From contig NZ_WSNW01000001.1 of the NCBI RefSeq assembly GCF_009767585.1, positions 744,001-808,000 on the forward strand: DNA of 64,000 nt, given 5' to 3'. The position numbers and the translations under genes are program-made. The notes below the pieces were generated by a model that did no database searches, was not told the origin of the DNA, and saw only the letters and a program-made list of their open reading frames with translations. This document shows, piece after piece, positions 47,103-56,990 of the stretch. Positions within the stretch are counted from its first letter, which is position 1. Each line of letters opens with the position of its first letter. This DNA comes from Coprobacillus cateniformis (lineage in GTDB: Bacteria > Bacillota_I > Bacilli_A > Erysipelotrichales > Coprobacillaceae).

Positions 47103-50100
47103 TTATTTACCACCTTTAAAATATTTTACACCAGCTTCAAATATTTTTTGGTCCATTTCACCATAAATATTCTTATTTCTATTTTCACCTTGACGTTCAC
47201 TATGTGCCATCTTACCAATAACACGACCATCTGCAGATAATATACCTTCAATTGCACATAATGATCCATTTGGATTATATGGCGATTCCATTGTTGGTTT
47301 TCCATCTGTATCTACATATTGTGTAAAGACCTGACCATTATTGAATAATTCTTCAATAACTTCTACTGGTGCCACAAATCGTCCTTCTCCATGAGAAATT
47401 GGTACTGTATGAATATCTCCAACATTCACATTTGCTAACCAAGGAGATTTTACAGAGCAGATTCTTGTATCAACCATCTGTGATAAGTGTCGTCCAATAG
47501 TATTGAAAGTAAGTGTTGGGTCATCTTTATCCATAGTTTTAATACGACCATATGGAAGAAGTCCTAATTTAACTAAAGCTTGGAATCCATTACAAATACC
47601 AATCATTAATCCTTCACGATTATCTAGCAAATCAGTAATTGCATCTTTCAATTTTGGATTTCTTAATACAGTTGCAATAAATTTACCTGATCCTTCTGGT
47701 TCATCACCTGCAGAGAATCCTCCAGGTAACATAATAATTTGTGCCTTTTGAATAGCCGCTTCTAATTCATCAACAGATTTCTTAATATCTTCTTCAGTTT
47801 TATTTCTAATTAATACCAATTGGACATTTGCTCCCGCTTTTTCAAAAGCACGCTTTGAATCATACTCACAGTTTGTTCCAGGGAAAACTGGAATGACAAC
47901 ATTCACTTCATCATAAATTTTTGAAGCATGTAAAACTGTTCTTTCATCACAATCTTTCATCATCATATCAGTTGTTGGTGCTTTTTCTTTTGTTGGATAT
48001 ACATCATCCAAAACACCTTCATAAATAGCATAAGCATCATCTAATGATAATGATTCATCTTGATAAGAGATAACATGTGTATCATTTGTATGACCAATAA
48101 TTCTTGTATGATCTAATGTCACTACATTATCATCTTCAACTTCTAAAATAATATTTCCATAATCTTTGCAAATCAATGTCTCTAAAGCAACATCAGCAAG
48201 TTCTACACCCACTGCATTACCGAAAGCCATTTTATAAACTGCTTCAATGACTCCACCATCTTTAACAGTATAACTGCTATAAACTTTTCCATCTTGCATT
48301 AATTTCATAACAGCATCATACTGTACTTTTAAAGCATCAAAATCATAAACATGGAATTTGTCCTTTGGTAACATCACTTCAACCAATGTATGTCCAGCAC
48401 CTTTTAATTCAGGAGTGATAACATCTTTGACATCAGCACCAGTGATCGCAAATGATACCAATGTAGGAGGTACATCTAAATCTTCAAATGATCCTGACAT
48501 AGAATCTTTACCACCAATTGAAGGTAATTTTAATTCAGACTGAACTCTATAAGCTCCAAGTAATGCTGCAAATGGTTTCCCCCATTTGCTAGGAACATCT
48601 AATAATTTTTCAAAATATTCCTGGAATGAAAAACGAATTGTATGATAATTTCCACCCATTGCTACAATTTTAGCAACTGATTCTACAATTGCATACATTG
48701 CACCATGATATGGTGACCATTTAGAAATAAGTGGATTATATCCATGGCTCATTAATGAACAAGTTGTTGTTTCCTTTCCTAAAACAGGAATTAAAGCAGC
48801 CATACCTTCTGTTTCTGTTCTTAATGTTTTCCCACCAAATGGAGACAATACTGTTCCATTTCCAATTGATGAATCAAATCTTTCAACCAAACCTTTTTGT
48901 CCACACACTGATAAACGACTTAAAACCTCTTTTGATGTTTCAACAAATGAAGTTTGTGCTTGGTTTGTAAATGGAGTTTTATCAAAGTCTGGTAGTTTCA
49001 CTTCAATATCTTGGAATCTTGATGCACCATTCTTATCTAAGAATGCTCTATCAATATCAACAATAGTTTGACCTAAATAACTCATTGTTAAACGATTATT
49101 ATCAGTGACAGTAGCAACTCTTACAACCTCTAAGTTTTCATCAATACAAGCTTGTTTAATAAACGCTTCATCACTTTCTTCAATAACAATTGCCATACGT
49201 TCTTGAGACTCAGAAATAGCCAATTCTGTCCCAGTTAAACCTTCATATTTCTTTAAAACTGCATCTAAGTTAATATTTAAACCTGGTGCAAGTTCACCAA
49301 CAGCTACACAAACACCACCAGCTCCAAAATCATTACAACGAACGATTTTTTCAGAAACAGCTTTGTTTCTAAATAATCTTTGAATTTTTCTTTCTTCTAC
49401 TGGATTACCTTTTTGAACTTCTGCACCAGCTGTTGTTGTTGTTTTTAATTCATGGGATTTTGATGATCCTGTAGCCCCACCAATTCCATCACGACCAGTT
49501 CTACCACCTATCAATAAAACAATATGATCTTTTAATGGTTCTAATCGTTTGACTTGATCTTTTGGTGCAGCTGCTACAACTGCCCCTAGTTCCATACGTT
49601 TTGCAACAAATCCATCATCATAAACTTCATGTACATAACCTGTTGTAAGACCAATTTGATTTCCATAACTTGAAAAACCATGAGCAGCTTCCTGACAGAT
49701 TTTTCTTTGAGGAAGTTTTCCTTTCATTGTTTCATCAAGTGATTTTCTAGGATCACCAGCCCCTGTAATACGCATTGATTGATATACATATGCTCTTCCT
49801 GATAATGGATCACGGATTGCTCCACCTAAACATGTTGCAGCTCCACCAAATGGTTCAATTTCTGTAGGATGGTTATGTGTTTCATTTTTGAACATTAATA
49901 ACCAATCTTCATCTCCTTCAGATGTATGAATCTTTAATTCAACAGAACAAGCATTAATTTCTTCAGAAACTTCTAAATCATCTAAATATCCTGTTTTTCT
50001 AAGTTCTTTCATAGAAATTGTTGCTAAGTCCATTAAAGTTAATGGACGTTTTGTATCAATTCCATAAACAAGATGACGAGATGTTTTGTAATCTTCAACA

Positions 50101-50858
50101 TCTTTTTCTAAAATTTCTTTAAATGCCCCATTTTCAATATCTAATTGACTAATAATTGTTGCAAATGTTGTATGACGACAATGATCAGACCAATATGTAT
50201 CAAGAACTTTTAATTCAGTTTCTGTAGGATCTCTTTGTTCTTCATTCTTAAAATAATCTTGAGTGACTTTTAAATCATCAAAGTTCATTGCCATTCCATT
50301 ATCTTGAATAAATTGTCTTAATTCATCATCACTATAATTTATAAATCCAGTAATGACTGGAACATGTTCAATATGAACATCACTATCAGTTAAATCATCC
50401 ATTTTTTCTAGACTCGCTAATCTTTGATCAACTGGATTAATTAAATAATTTTGTACACACTTCACTTGTTCATCAGTTAATTCACCAATAAGAACAATTA
50501 ATTTTGCACACTTAACTTTCACATTCTTTTCACCAGTTAATAACTGAAAACATTGTTCACAAGCATCAGCTCTTTGATCATATTGACCAGGTAAAAATTC
50601 AATTGCAAATATTTTTGCACCAACTGATACAGGATATTCTTCTTTGTAAATATCATCAACCATTGGTTCACTTAAAATCGTTGGAATCCCTTGATTGAGA
50701 ACATCAACTGATACACCTTGAACATCATAACGATTGACAACACTTAAAGATGTCAATGTATCTAATTTTAATTGTGTTCTTAAATTATTCAAAATTTCAT
50801 CTGCTTCTACAGCATAATCTTTTCTTTTTTCTACATAAACTCGATAGACTTTACTCAT
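47103..50858 (-). CDS. purL: Phosphoribosylformylglycinamidine synthase, single-chain
   Basis: The 1251-residue protein contains all three parts in one chain: an N-terminal PurS-like part, the tandem AIRS-like synthase domains (TYWSDHCRHTTFATI near residue 230, FKNETHNHPTEIEPFGGAATCLGG near 330, and a second lobe with LPSIGGKDSMSGSF) and a C-terminal class I glutamine amidotransferase (VFPGTNCEYDSKRAF, GFSAGDEPEGSG, MIGICNGFQALVKLG with the nucleophile Cys). It makes FGAM from FGAR, glutamine and ATP. The large one-chain form contrasts with the PurS/Q/L trio of bacilli. Confidence 0.96.
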   Translation of the reverse strand: MSKVYRVYVEKRKDYAVEADEILNNLRTQLKLDTLTSLSVVNRYDVQGVSVDVLNQGIPTILSEPMVDDIYKEEYPVSVGAKIFAIEFLPGQYDQRADACEQCFQLLTGEKNVKVKCAKLIVLIGELTDEQVKCVQNYLINPVDQRLASLEKMDDLTDSDVHIEHVPVITGFINYSDDELRQFIQDNGMAMNFDDLKVTQDYFKNEEQRDPTETELKVLDTYWSDHCRHTTFATIISQLDIENGAFKEILEKDVEDYKTSRHLVYGIDTKRPLTLMDLATISMKELRKTGYLDDLEVSEEINACSVELKIHTSEGDEDWLLMFKNETHNHPTEIEPFGGAATCLGGAIRDPLSGRAYVYQSMRITGAGDPRKSLDETMKGKLPQRKICQEAAHGFSSYGNQIGLTTGYVHEVYDDGFVAKRMELGAVVAAAPKDQVKRLEPLKDHIVLLIGGRTGRDGIGGATGSSKSHELKTTTTAGAEVQKGNPVEERKIQRLFRNKAVSEKIVRCNDFGAGGVCVAVGELAPGLNINLDAVLKKYEGLTGTELAISESQERMAIVIEESDEAFIKQACIDENLEVVRVATVTDNNRLTMSYLGQTIVDIDRAFLDKNGASRFQDIEVKLPDFDKTPFTNQAQTSFVETSKEVLSRLSVCGQKGLVERFDSSIGNGTVLSPFGGKTLRTETEGMAALIPVLGKETTTCSLMSHGYNPLISKWSPYHGAMYAIVESVAKIVAMGGNYHTIRFSFQEYFEKLLDVPSKWGKPFAALLGAYRVQSELKLPSIGGKDSMSGSFEDLDVPPTLVSFAITGADVKDVITPELKGAGHTLVEVMLPKDKFHVYDFDALKVQYDAVMKLMQDGKVYSSYTVKDGGVIEAVYKMAFGNAVGVELADVALETLICKDYGNIILEVEDDNVVTLDHTRIIGHTNDTHVISYQDESLSLDDAYAIYEGVLDDVYPTKEKAPTTDMMMKDCDERTVLHASKIYDEVNVVIPVFPGTNCEYDSKRAFEKAGANVQLVLIRNKTEEDIKKSVDELEAAIQKAQIIMLPGGFSAGDEPEGSGKFIATVLRNPKLKDAITDLLDNREGLMIGICNGFQALVKLGLLPYGRIKTMDKDDPTLTFNTIGRHLSQMVDTRICSVKSPWLANVNVGDIHTVPISHGEGRFVAPVEVIEELFNNGQVFTQYVDTDGKPTMESPYNPNGSLCAIEGILSADGRVIGKMAHSERQGENRNKNIYGEMDQKIFEAGVKYFKGGK

Positions 50859-50870
50859 CTTTGCACTCCT

Positions 50871-52127
50871 TTAATTTAGACCAATGTCTTTACGATAATA
50901 TTGACCATCAAACTGAATAACCTCAGCTGCTTTATAAACCTTTTCCCTTGTTTCTTCTAAAGAACACCCTAATGCACAAATATTTAATACACGACCACCA
51001 TTTGTGACAACTTCATCTTTATCATTAAAAGCAGTCCCAGCATGAAAAATAATGATATCATTGTCTACTTTTTCAAAACCTGTTATCACAGAACCCTTTG
51101 GATAACTACCTGGATACCCTGGAGCTGCGAGAACCAGACAAGCAACATGTTCATCCTTCCATGACACATTCACTTTATCAAGTGTAGACGTTGACACTGC
51201 ATACATAATATCAAACAAATCACTATCAAGTCTTAATAAGATAGACTGTGTTTCAGGATCACCAAAACGGACATTAAACTCAAGAACTTTCGCTTTTCCA
51301 TCTTCAATCATCAAACCAATGAACACTACACCACGATAGTCCATGTGATCTTCTGCTAATCCAGCCATAAATGGATCAAGGATATCTTTTTGAATTGTTT
51401 CATCCATGCCTTCAGGCATGAATGGATTTGGAGATACAGTCCCCATACCACCAGTATTTGGACCTTTATTTCCATCATAGATTTGCTTATGATCTTTGGC
51501 ACTTACCATTGGGACGATTGTTTTTCCATCAGTAAAGCAAAGTAATGAACATTCAAATCCTGTTAAGAATTCCTCTAACACAACTTTACTTCCAGCACCA
51601 TCTAAACTTCCATCAATCATCATTTCTTTCAATGTCTCAATTGCTGTTTTTTCATCGTCGCAAATCACAACACCCTTACCAGCAGCTAATCCATCTGCTT
51701 TGACAACAACTGGATAAGTAAATGATGTTAAGGCTGCTACAGCTTCGTCATATGTATTTACTTCTTTATAAGCAGCTGTTGGAATATGATGTCTTGCCAT
51801 GAAATCTTTAGAAAAAGCTTTACTTCCTTCTAAAGTTGCAGCATGTTTTGTTGGACCAAATACTTTATGACCATGTTCTTCTAATAAATCTGCAAGCCCC
51901 ATACATAATGGGACTTCTGGACCAATAACAGTAAAATCGATATTGTTATCTTCTACAAACTTTAAAATCCCCTCTAAGTCTTCTACACTCCCAGGATGAC
52001 AAGTTCCTATTTGAGCAATTCCGGGATTTCCTGGAATAGCATGAATTTCATCAACACGAGGACTTTTATTTAATCCATATGCAATCGCATGTTCACGACC
52101 ACCACTACCAATAATTAATACTTTCAT
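50871..52127 (-). CDS. purD: Phosphoribosylamine-glycine ligase
   Basis: The 418-residue ATP-grasp enzyme begins MKVLIIGSGGREHAIAYGL and contains VVKADGLAAGKGVVICDD (ATP lid), KDHKQIYDGNKGPNTGGMG and EFNVRFGDPETQSILLRLD. It converts phosphoribosylamine and glycine to GAR, the second step of purine synthesis. Confidence 0.96.
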   Translation of the reverse strand: MKVLIIGSGGREHAIAYGLNKSPRVDEIHAIPGNPGIAQIGTCHPGSVEDLEGILKFVEDNNIDFTVIGPEVPLCMGLADLLEEHGHKVFGPTKHAATLEGSKAFSKDFMARHHIPTAAYKEVNTYDEAVAALTSFTYPVVVKADGLAAGKGVVICDDEKTAIETLKEMMIDGSLDGAGSKVVLEEFLTGFECSLLCFTDGKTIVPMVSAKDHKQIYDGNKGPNTGGMGTVSPNPFMPEGMDETIQKDILDPFMAGLAEDHMDYRGVVFIGLMIEDGKAKVLEFNVRFGDPETQSILLRLDSDLFDIMYAVSTSTLDKVNVSWKDEHVACLVLAAPGYPGSYPKGSVITGFEKVDNDIIIFHAGTAFNDKDEVVTNGGRVLNICALGCSLEETREKVYKAAEVIQFDGQYYRKDIGLN

Positions 52128-52139
52128 GGTTTCCTCCTT

Positions 52140-52577
52140 TTATGATTTTGGATATACAATTTTGAATCTTTCACAAACAACAAGCATATCTTCAGTAAAC
52201 TTCTGATGAATGCTTTGCATTTCACTTTCAAAAAATGTTCTATGAACTTCTCGCCAATAGGTAAGAGTACGGTCACCCTCACCCTCAAGATAAGCCTGCT
52301 CTTCATCAACCTGATAAAAAGGAACTATATCAATCTGTGTTGTTTGAATAATACACACAGCTTGATTCTGACTGTCTAATATGATACTGTAATCTCCCAC
52401 CGCAGGTACTGGTTCATTCTCTGCCTTATAAACAGGATAAGAGGAAGCTGTTGCTGTTTTTGTTCCTTGTAATGTTAATTGAGCCAATTTGTCTTGAGCA
52501 CAACCATACTGCCATGCTAAATAAGTATCATCAGCCTTTTTATCTGGAAAAGCTTGCCACATTTCTTCTGCGTTCAT
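52140..52577 (-). CDS. ASCH-domain protein inside the purine operon
   Basis: The 145-residue protein fits the ASCH family (PUA-like fold): KLAQLTLQGTKTATASSYPVY with the typical GxKTAT-like motif near residue 38, SIILDSQNQAVCIIQTTQID, and EGEGDRTLTYWREVHRTFF. ASCH proteins bind RNA or, in some cases, hydrolyse acylated nucleosides such as N4-acetylcytidine (YqfB type). It lies with gaps of about 12 bp between purH and purD, so it is co-transcribed. A nucleoside salvage or RNA-linked role is inferred only from context. Confidence 0.85.
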   Translation of the reverse strand: MNAEEMWQAFPDKKADDTYLAWQYGCAQDKLAQLTLQGTKTATASSYPVYKAENEPVPAVGDYSIILDSQNQAVCIIQTTQIDIVPFYQVDEEQAYLEGEGDRTLTYWREVHRTFFESEMQSIHQKFTEDMLVVCERFKIVYPKS

Positions 52578-52589
52578 GCTCTTTATCCT

Positions 52590-54113
52590 TTAATGTCTAA
52601 AATGTCTAAATCCACTAAAGACCATTGGGATATTATGTTCATTACACAAATCAATAGAATCTTGATCTCTAACACTACCACCTGGCTGAATGATAGAAGT
52701 CATTCCTGCATCTACAGCAACTTGAACACAGTCATTAAATGGGAAGAATGCATCACTTGCTAAAACAGCTCCATGAAAATCTTTATCAGGATTATTATGA
52801 ATAGCATTTTCTAAAGCCCATACACGTGAAGTTTGTCCGCCACCAATCGCTAAAGTCACACCATTTTTAACAATACAAATAGCATTTGATTTTACAAATT
52901 TAACAACTTTCATTCCAAATTCCATATCAGATAATTGTTCTTGTGTAGGTTTAGCATGAGTTACAACTTTCATTTCATCAATCATTTTGGTATTAATATC
53001 TTGTACCAATACTTTTCCTTCAAGATATTTAATATCATATTTTGCATCTCTTGCACCTAAATTGTTTAATTTTAATACACGCAAATTCTTTTTTGTTCTT
53101 AGAACTTCTAATGCATCATCATCAAAATCTGGAGCAGCTACAATTTCTAAGAAGATTTTTTTCATTTCTAAAGCCGTTGCTTTATCAATTTTATAGTTAA
53201 CTGCTACAATACCACCAAAGATGGATTGTGGGTCTGCTTTATATGCTTTCATGTATGATTCATAGCCAGTTTCTGCAATTGCAACACCACATGGAGTAGA
53301 ATGTTTAATAGCTGCTGTTACAATTTGATCACCAAATTCTCTAACAACTGCAATAGCTCCATATAAATCATTAACATTATTAAATGAAATTTCTTTACCA
53401 TTTAATTGTTCATAATCTAACAAAGATTCTTGAACAAATCCATCTACATAAGCATTGGCTCTCTGTTGTGAGTTTTCTCCATATCTTAAATGCTCAGATT
53501 TCTTTAAAGATATATTCAAAATATCAGGGAAATCATCTCCAACAACCCCTGCAAAATAGCGAGATATCATTGCATCATAAGCTCCAGTTGTACTAAATGC
53601 TTTATAAGCTAAATTTAATCTAAAGTTTTCATCATCAGTTTTCTCTTGAAGTGCATCCAAGACAGATGGATAATCTGCTGGATCAGTCACAATTAAGACA
53701 TCCTTAAAATTCTTAGCTGCGCTTCTAATCATTGATGGTCCACCAATATCAATATTTTCAATCATATCTTCCATTGGTTTACCAGCTTTTAATGCCTTTT
53801 CAAATTCATATAAATTCACACAAACCAAATCAATTGGTTGAATATCATGTTCTTGAACAGTTGCAACATGTTCAGGCAAATCTCTTCTAAATAACAATCC
53901 GCCATGAACTTTAGGATGTAAAGTTTTCACACGACCATCTAAGATTTCTGGAAACCCAGTGACATCGTCAATTGCAATCGCTGCAATTCCTGCTTCTTGT
54001 AATTTGCTTAATGTTCCTCCTGTTGAAACAATTTCAAATCCTAATTGAACTAAACCTTGGCAAAATTCAACAATTCCATCTTTGTTAGTGACACTGACTA
54101 ATGCTCTTCTCAT
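52590..54113 (-). CDS. purH: Bifunctional AICAR transformylase / IMP cyclohydrolase
   Basis: The 507-residue protein has the IMP cyclohydrolase (MGS-like) domain at the N-terminus (RRALVSVTNKDGIVEFC, STGGTLSKLQEAGI, GRVKTLHPKVHGGLL) and the transformylase domain (RYGENSQQRANAY, KHSTPCGVAIAE, and the final DSIDLCNEHNIPMVFSGFRHFRH). It performs the last two steps to IMP. Its start overlaps purN by 4 bases. Confidence 0.96.
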   Translation of the reverse strand: MRRALVSVTNKDGIVEFCQGLVQLGFEIVSTGGTLSKLQEAGIAAIAIDDVTGFPEILDGRVKTLHPKVHGGLLFRRDLPEHVATVQEHDIQPIDLVCVNLYEFEKALKAGKPMEDMIENIDIGGPSMIRSAAKNFKDVLIVTDPADYPSVLDALQEKTDDENFRLNLAYKAFSTTGAYDAMISRYFAGVVGDDFPDILNISLKKSEHLRYGENSQQRANAYVDGFVQESLLDYEQLNGKEISFNNVNDLYGAIAVVREFGDQIVTAAIKHSTPCGVAIAETGYESYMKAYKADPQSIFGGIVAVNYKIDKATALEMKKIFLEIVAAPDFDDDALEVLRTKKNLRVLKLNNLGARDAKYDIKYLEGKVLVQDINTKMIDEMKVVTHAKPTQEQLSDMEFGMKVVKFVKSNAICIVKNGVTLAIGGGQTSRVWALENAIHNNPDKDFHGAVLASDAFFPFNDCVQVAVDAGMTSIIQPGGSVRDQDSIDLCNEHNIPMVFSGFRHFRH

Positions 54114-54700
54114 AATATTTCCACCCTTTCATTTTCAACTTTCAATTGACCATTACAAAACAATCTGACAGCCTCTGGTAAGATACGATGCTCAATTGTT
54201 AAAACCATCTTTTGCATCTCTTCAGGTGATCTCGCTTGTGATACATCCATCGCTTCTTGAAGAATAATTGGTCCTCCATCAACAACTGGAGAGACAAAAT
54301 GAACAGTTGCTCCAGCAACCTTCACACCACGCTTGAAAGCATGTTCATGGACATGCAAACCATAGAAACCAGGCCCACAAAATGCTGGTATCAATGATGG
54401 ATGAATATTTATTATTCTATTCTGATAAAGTTCTGTAAGTTCATCACTTAATATCGCAAGATATCCTGCTAAAACAATTAATTCAACGCCTTCTTCTTTC
54501 AAGCGTTGTATCAGTAATTGATCATCCTTAATACACTCTGCCTGAATTCCTGCATTTTTAGCTCTTTCTAATCCATATGCTTTTTTTCTATTAGAAACAA
54601 CCAAAACAATTTCACCATTGATGCTACCACTCTGGGTAGCATCAATAAGTGATTGCAGGTTTGTTCCTCCACCAGAAACAAAGACTGCGATTTTTAGCAT
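54110..54700 (-). CDS. purN: Phosphoribosylglycinamide formyltransferase
   Basis: The 196-residue protein has the phosphate-binding FVSGGGTNLQSLIDA loop, the catalytic region INIHPSLIPAFCGPGFYG-LHVHEHA, and VHFVSPVVDGGPIILQEAM. It uses 10-formyl-THF, the product of Fhs from the same operon, to formylate GAR. Starts overlap on both sides (7 bases into purM, 4 into purH). Confidence 0.95.
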   Translation of the reverse strand: MLKIAVFVSGGGTNLQSLIDATQSGSINGEIVLVVSNRKKAYGLERAKNAGIQAECIKDDQLLIQRLKEEGVELIVLAGYLAILSDELTELYQNRIINIHPSLIPAFCGPGFYGLHVHEHAFKRGVKVAGATVHFVSPVVDGGPIILQEAMDVSQARSPEEMQKMVLTIEHRILPEAVRLFCNGQLKVENERVEIL

Positions 54701-55719
54701 AATTTAACTCCTTTTTCGCCTTCTTCAATATGACCAACAACATAACATGTGTCCCCAGCAGCTTCAATTGCAGCCATAGCCTTTTCTTGATCAGCAGGGT
54801 CTAAAGCAATAATCATCCCTAATCCCATGTTAAATGTGTTATACATCATATCTTCATTTATATTTCCATTTTTTGCTATTAAATCAAAAATAGCTGGAAC
54901 TTTATAACTGTCTTTTTTCACAATAGCCTTCACACCATCAGGCAACATTCTAGGAATATTTTCATCAAATCCTCCACCAGTGATATGACTACACCCTTTA
55001 ATTTTTACACCTGCATTTTTAACATTCTTTAATGCTTTGACATAAATTCTTGTTGGCTCAATTAAAGCTTCACCAAGTGTTTTTCCTAACTCATCATAGT
55101 AAGTCTCTAAAGACTCTTTAGTTATATCAAAAACTGAACGTACTAATGAGAATCCATTACTATGAACACCACTAGAAGCAATCCCAACCAAAACATCACC
55201 TGGTTTAATATTTTCACCATTAATAATATCTTTTTTATCAACAACACCAACTGCAAATCCAGCAAGATCATAATCATCCTCTGGCATTAATCCAGGATGT
55301 TCAGCAGTTTCACCACCAACAAGAGCACATTCAGATTGCTTACATCCCTCAGCAACACCACTGACAATAGTTGCAATTTTTTCTGGATAGTTTTTACCAC
55401 ATGCTATATAGTCAAGGAAAAATAAAGGTTCACCACCAGAACATGCAATATCATTGACACACATAGCCACAGCATCAATTCCAATCGTATCGTGTTTATC
55501 CATGACAAATGCAAGTTTGACTTTTGTCCCACATCCATCAGTCCCAGACAATAGCACTGGTTCTTCCATGTTTTTAATTGCACTTAAATCAAATGCCCCA
55601 GCAAATCCACCAAGTCCACCTAATACTTCTGGTCTCATTGTTTCTTTCACATGTTTTTTCATCAATTCTACTGATTTATATCCTGCTTCAATATCTACTC
55701 CAGCTTTTTTGTAATCCAT
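54694..55719 (-). CDS. purM: Phosphoribosylformylglycinamidine cyclo-ligase
   Basis: The 341-residue protein has YKKAGVDIEAGYKSVELMKK at the start, SGTDGCGTKVKLAFVMDKH, MCVNDIACSGGEPLFFLDYIACG and ITGGGFDENIPRMLP near residue 245. It makes AIR from FGAM. Start follows AGGAGAGAAACG. Confidence 0.96.
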   Translation of the reverse strand: MDYKKAGVDIEAGYKSVELMKKHVKETMRPEVLGGLGGFAGAFDLSAIKNMEEPVLLSGTDGCGTKVKLAFVMDKHDTIGIDAVAMCVNDIACSGGEPLFFLDYIACGKNYPEKIATIVSGVAEGCKQSECALVGGETAEHPGLMPEDDYDLAGFAVGVVDKKDIINGENIKPGDVLVGIASSGVHSNGFSLVRSVFDITKESLETYYDELGKTLGEALIEPTRIYVKALKNVKNAGVKIKGCSHITGGGFDENIPRMLPDGVKAIVKKDSYKVPAIFDLIAKNGNINEDMMYNTFNMGLGMIIALDPADQEKAMAAIEAAGDTCYVVGHIEEGEKGVKLC

Positions 55720-55732
55720 CGTTTCTCTCCTT

Positions 55733-56437
55733 TTATTTATTTTGCATACGCGCTAAAACTGCTTTATATGTTTGAATTAAATCCCCAATATCTTGTCTAA
55801 ATACATCTTTATCATATTTCTGGTTTGTATCAACATCCCATAAACGGCATGAATCAGGTGAAATTTCATCTGCCAATAAGATCTCTCCATTTTCAGTTTT
55901 TCCAAACTCAATTTTAAAATCAACCAATTTCAGGTTTAATTTTAAGAAAAACTCTTTTAACAATTCATTAATTTTCAAAGTTGTATCTCGGATATATGCT
56001 AATTCTTCACGTGTTGCAAGTTTTAAAGCAATAGCGTGATCACTGTTGATTAATGGATCACCGTAATCATCATTTTTATAACATAACTCAAAGATGGGTT
56101 CATCTAAAACAACACCTTCAGGAAATCCTAATCTTTTACAAAAAGATCCTGCTGTCATATTTCTAATAATAACTTCTAATGGAAAGATTTCCACTTTCTT
56201 CACTTTGATATCACGGTCATTGATTTTTTCAATCATATGAGTTTTGATTCCAGCTTCCTCTAACATATCAAAAATAATACTTGAGATTGTGTTATTTAAA
56301 ACACCTTTTCCTTCAAATTGATCATGTTTTACACCATTACCAGCTGTTGCATCATCTTTATAATGGATAATATATTCATCTTCTTTATCTGTCTTATAAA
56401 CTTGTTTTGCTTTTCCTTCATACAATAATTCTGCCAT
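55733..56437 (-). CDS. purC: SAICAR synthetase
   Basis: The 234-residue protein starts [19 protein letters not shown] and has [33 protein letters not shown] and the ATP-site segments of the family. It joins CAIR and aspartate. It is the third gene of the operon, 17 bp after purE. Confidence 0.96.
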   Translation of the reverse strand: MAELLYEGKAKQVYKTDKEDEYIIHYKDDATAGNGVKHDQFEGKGVLNNTISSIIFDMLEEAGIKTHMIEKINDRDIKVKKVEIFPLEVIIRNMTAGSFCKRLGFPEGVVLDEPIFELCYKNDDYGDPLINSDHAIALKLATREELAYIRDTTLKINELLKEFFLKLNLKLVDFKIEFGKTENGEILLADEISPDSCRLWDVDTNQKYDKDVFRQDIGDLIQTYKAVLARMQNK

Positions 56438-56453
56438 TTTTTCTTTGCACCTT

Positions 56454-56942
56454 TTATTTAAATTTTTCTATCATTTGATCATTAGCACGCATTGCTTGTA
56501 CTTCCATGTCTTTTCTATAAGCCATTAATTTTTCTTTAATACTATCATGTTTAATAGCCATAATTTGTAATGCTAAATAAGCAGCATTCTTGCTTCCATT
56601 AATAGCCACTGTTGCAACGGGAATTCCAGAAGGCATTTGAACAATTGATAACAATGCATCCATACCATCTAATGTTGCACCACTAATAGGTACACCAATC
56701 ACTGGTAATACAGTTTGTGAAGCCACAACACCTGGTAAAGCCGCTGCCATTCCGGCTGCTGTAATGATCACTTCTGTTCCATCAGTTTCTGTTTCTTGAA
56801 TAAATGTACTTAATCCTAAATGAGCACGATGTGCTGAAAGACATCTCACGTTTACTTCCACACCATAATCCTTTAAAATCTCTACAGCTGGTTCAACTTT
56901 TCCTAAATCACTTGTTGAACCCATAATAATTGCAACTTTCAT
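56454..56942 (-). CDS. purE: N5-CAIR mutase / AIR carboxylase catalytic subunit
   Basis: The start at 56942 ([19 protein letters not shown]) follows AAGGAAG; a longer in-frame start at 56972 would place a basic stretch inside the intergenic hairpin. The ~162-residue protein has [28 protein letters not shown] and [11 protein letters not shown]. No purK is present in the window; class II-type PurE works without it, but motif reading alone does not settle the class. Confidence 0.94.
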   Translation of the reverse strand: MKVAIIMGSTSDLGKVEPAVEILKDYGVEVNVRCLSAHRAHLGLSTFIQETETDGTEVIITAAGMAAALPGVVASQTVLPVIGVPISGATLDGMDALLSIVQMPSGIPVATVAINGSKNAAYLALQIMAIKHDSIKEKLMAYRKDMEVQAMRANDQMIEKFK

Positions 56943-56972
56943 TTTTCTTCTTCCTTTCTTCTTAAACGCCAA

Positions 56973-56990
56973 AAGAGACAGTTGTCTCTT
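56973..56990 (-). repeat. Short perfect palindrome between fhs and purE
   Basis: The 18-bp interval forms an 8-bp stem (AAGAGACA/TGTCTCTT) directly after the fhs stop codon, with a two-base centre and only a short T stretch after it. It might weaken transcription into the pur genes or stabilise the fhs mRNA end. Its role is inferred. Confidence 0.45.

Noticed and set aside
52124..52309. Small minus-strand reading frame overlapping the ASCH gene
   Set aside because: It is an out-of-frame shadow without a ribosome site, fully covered by the ASCH and purD genes.
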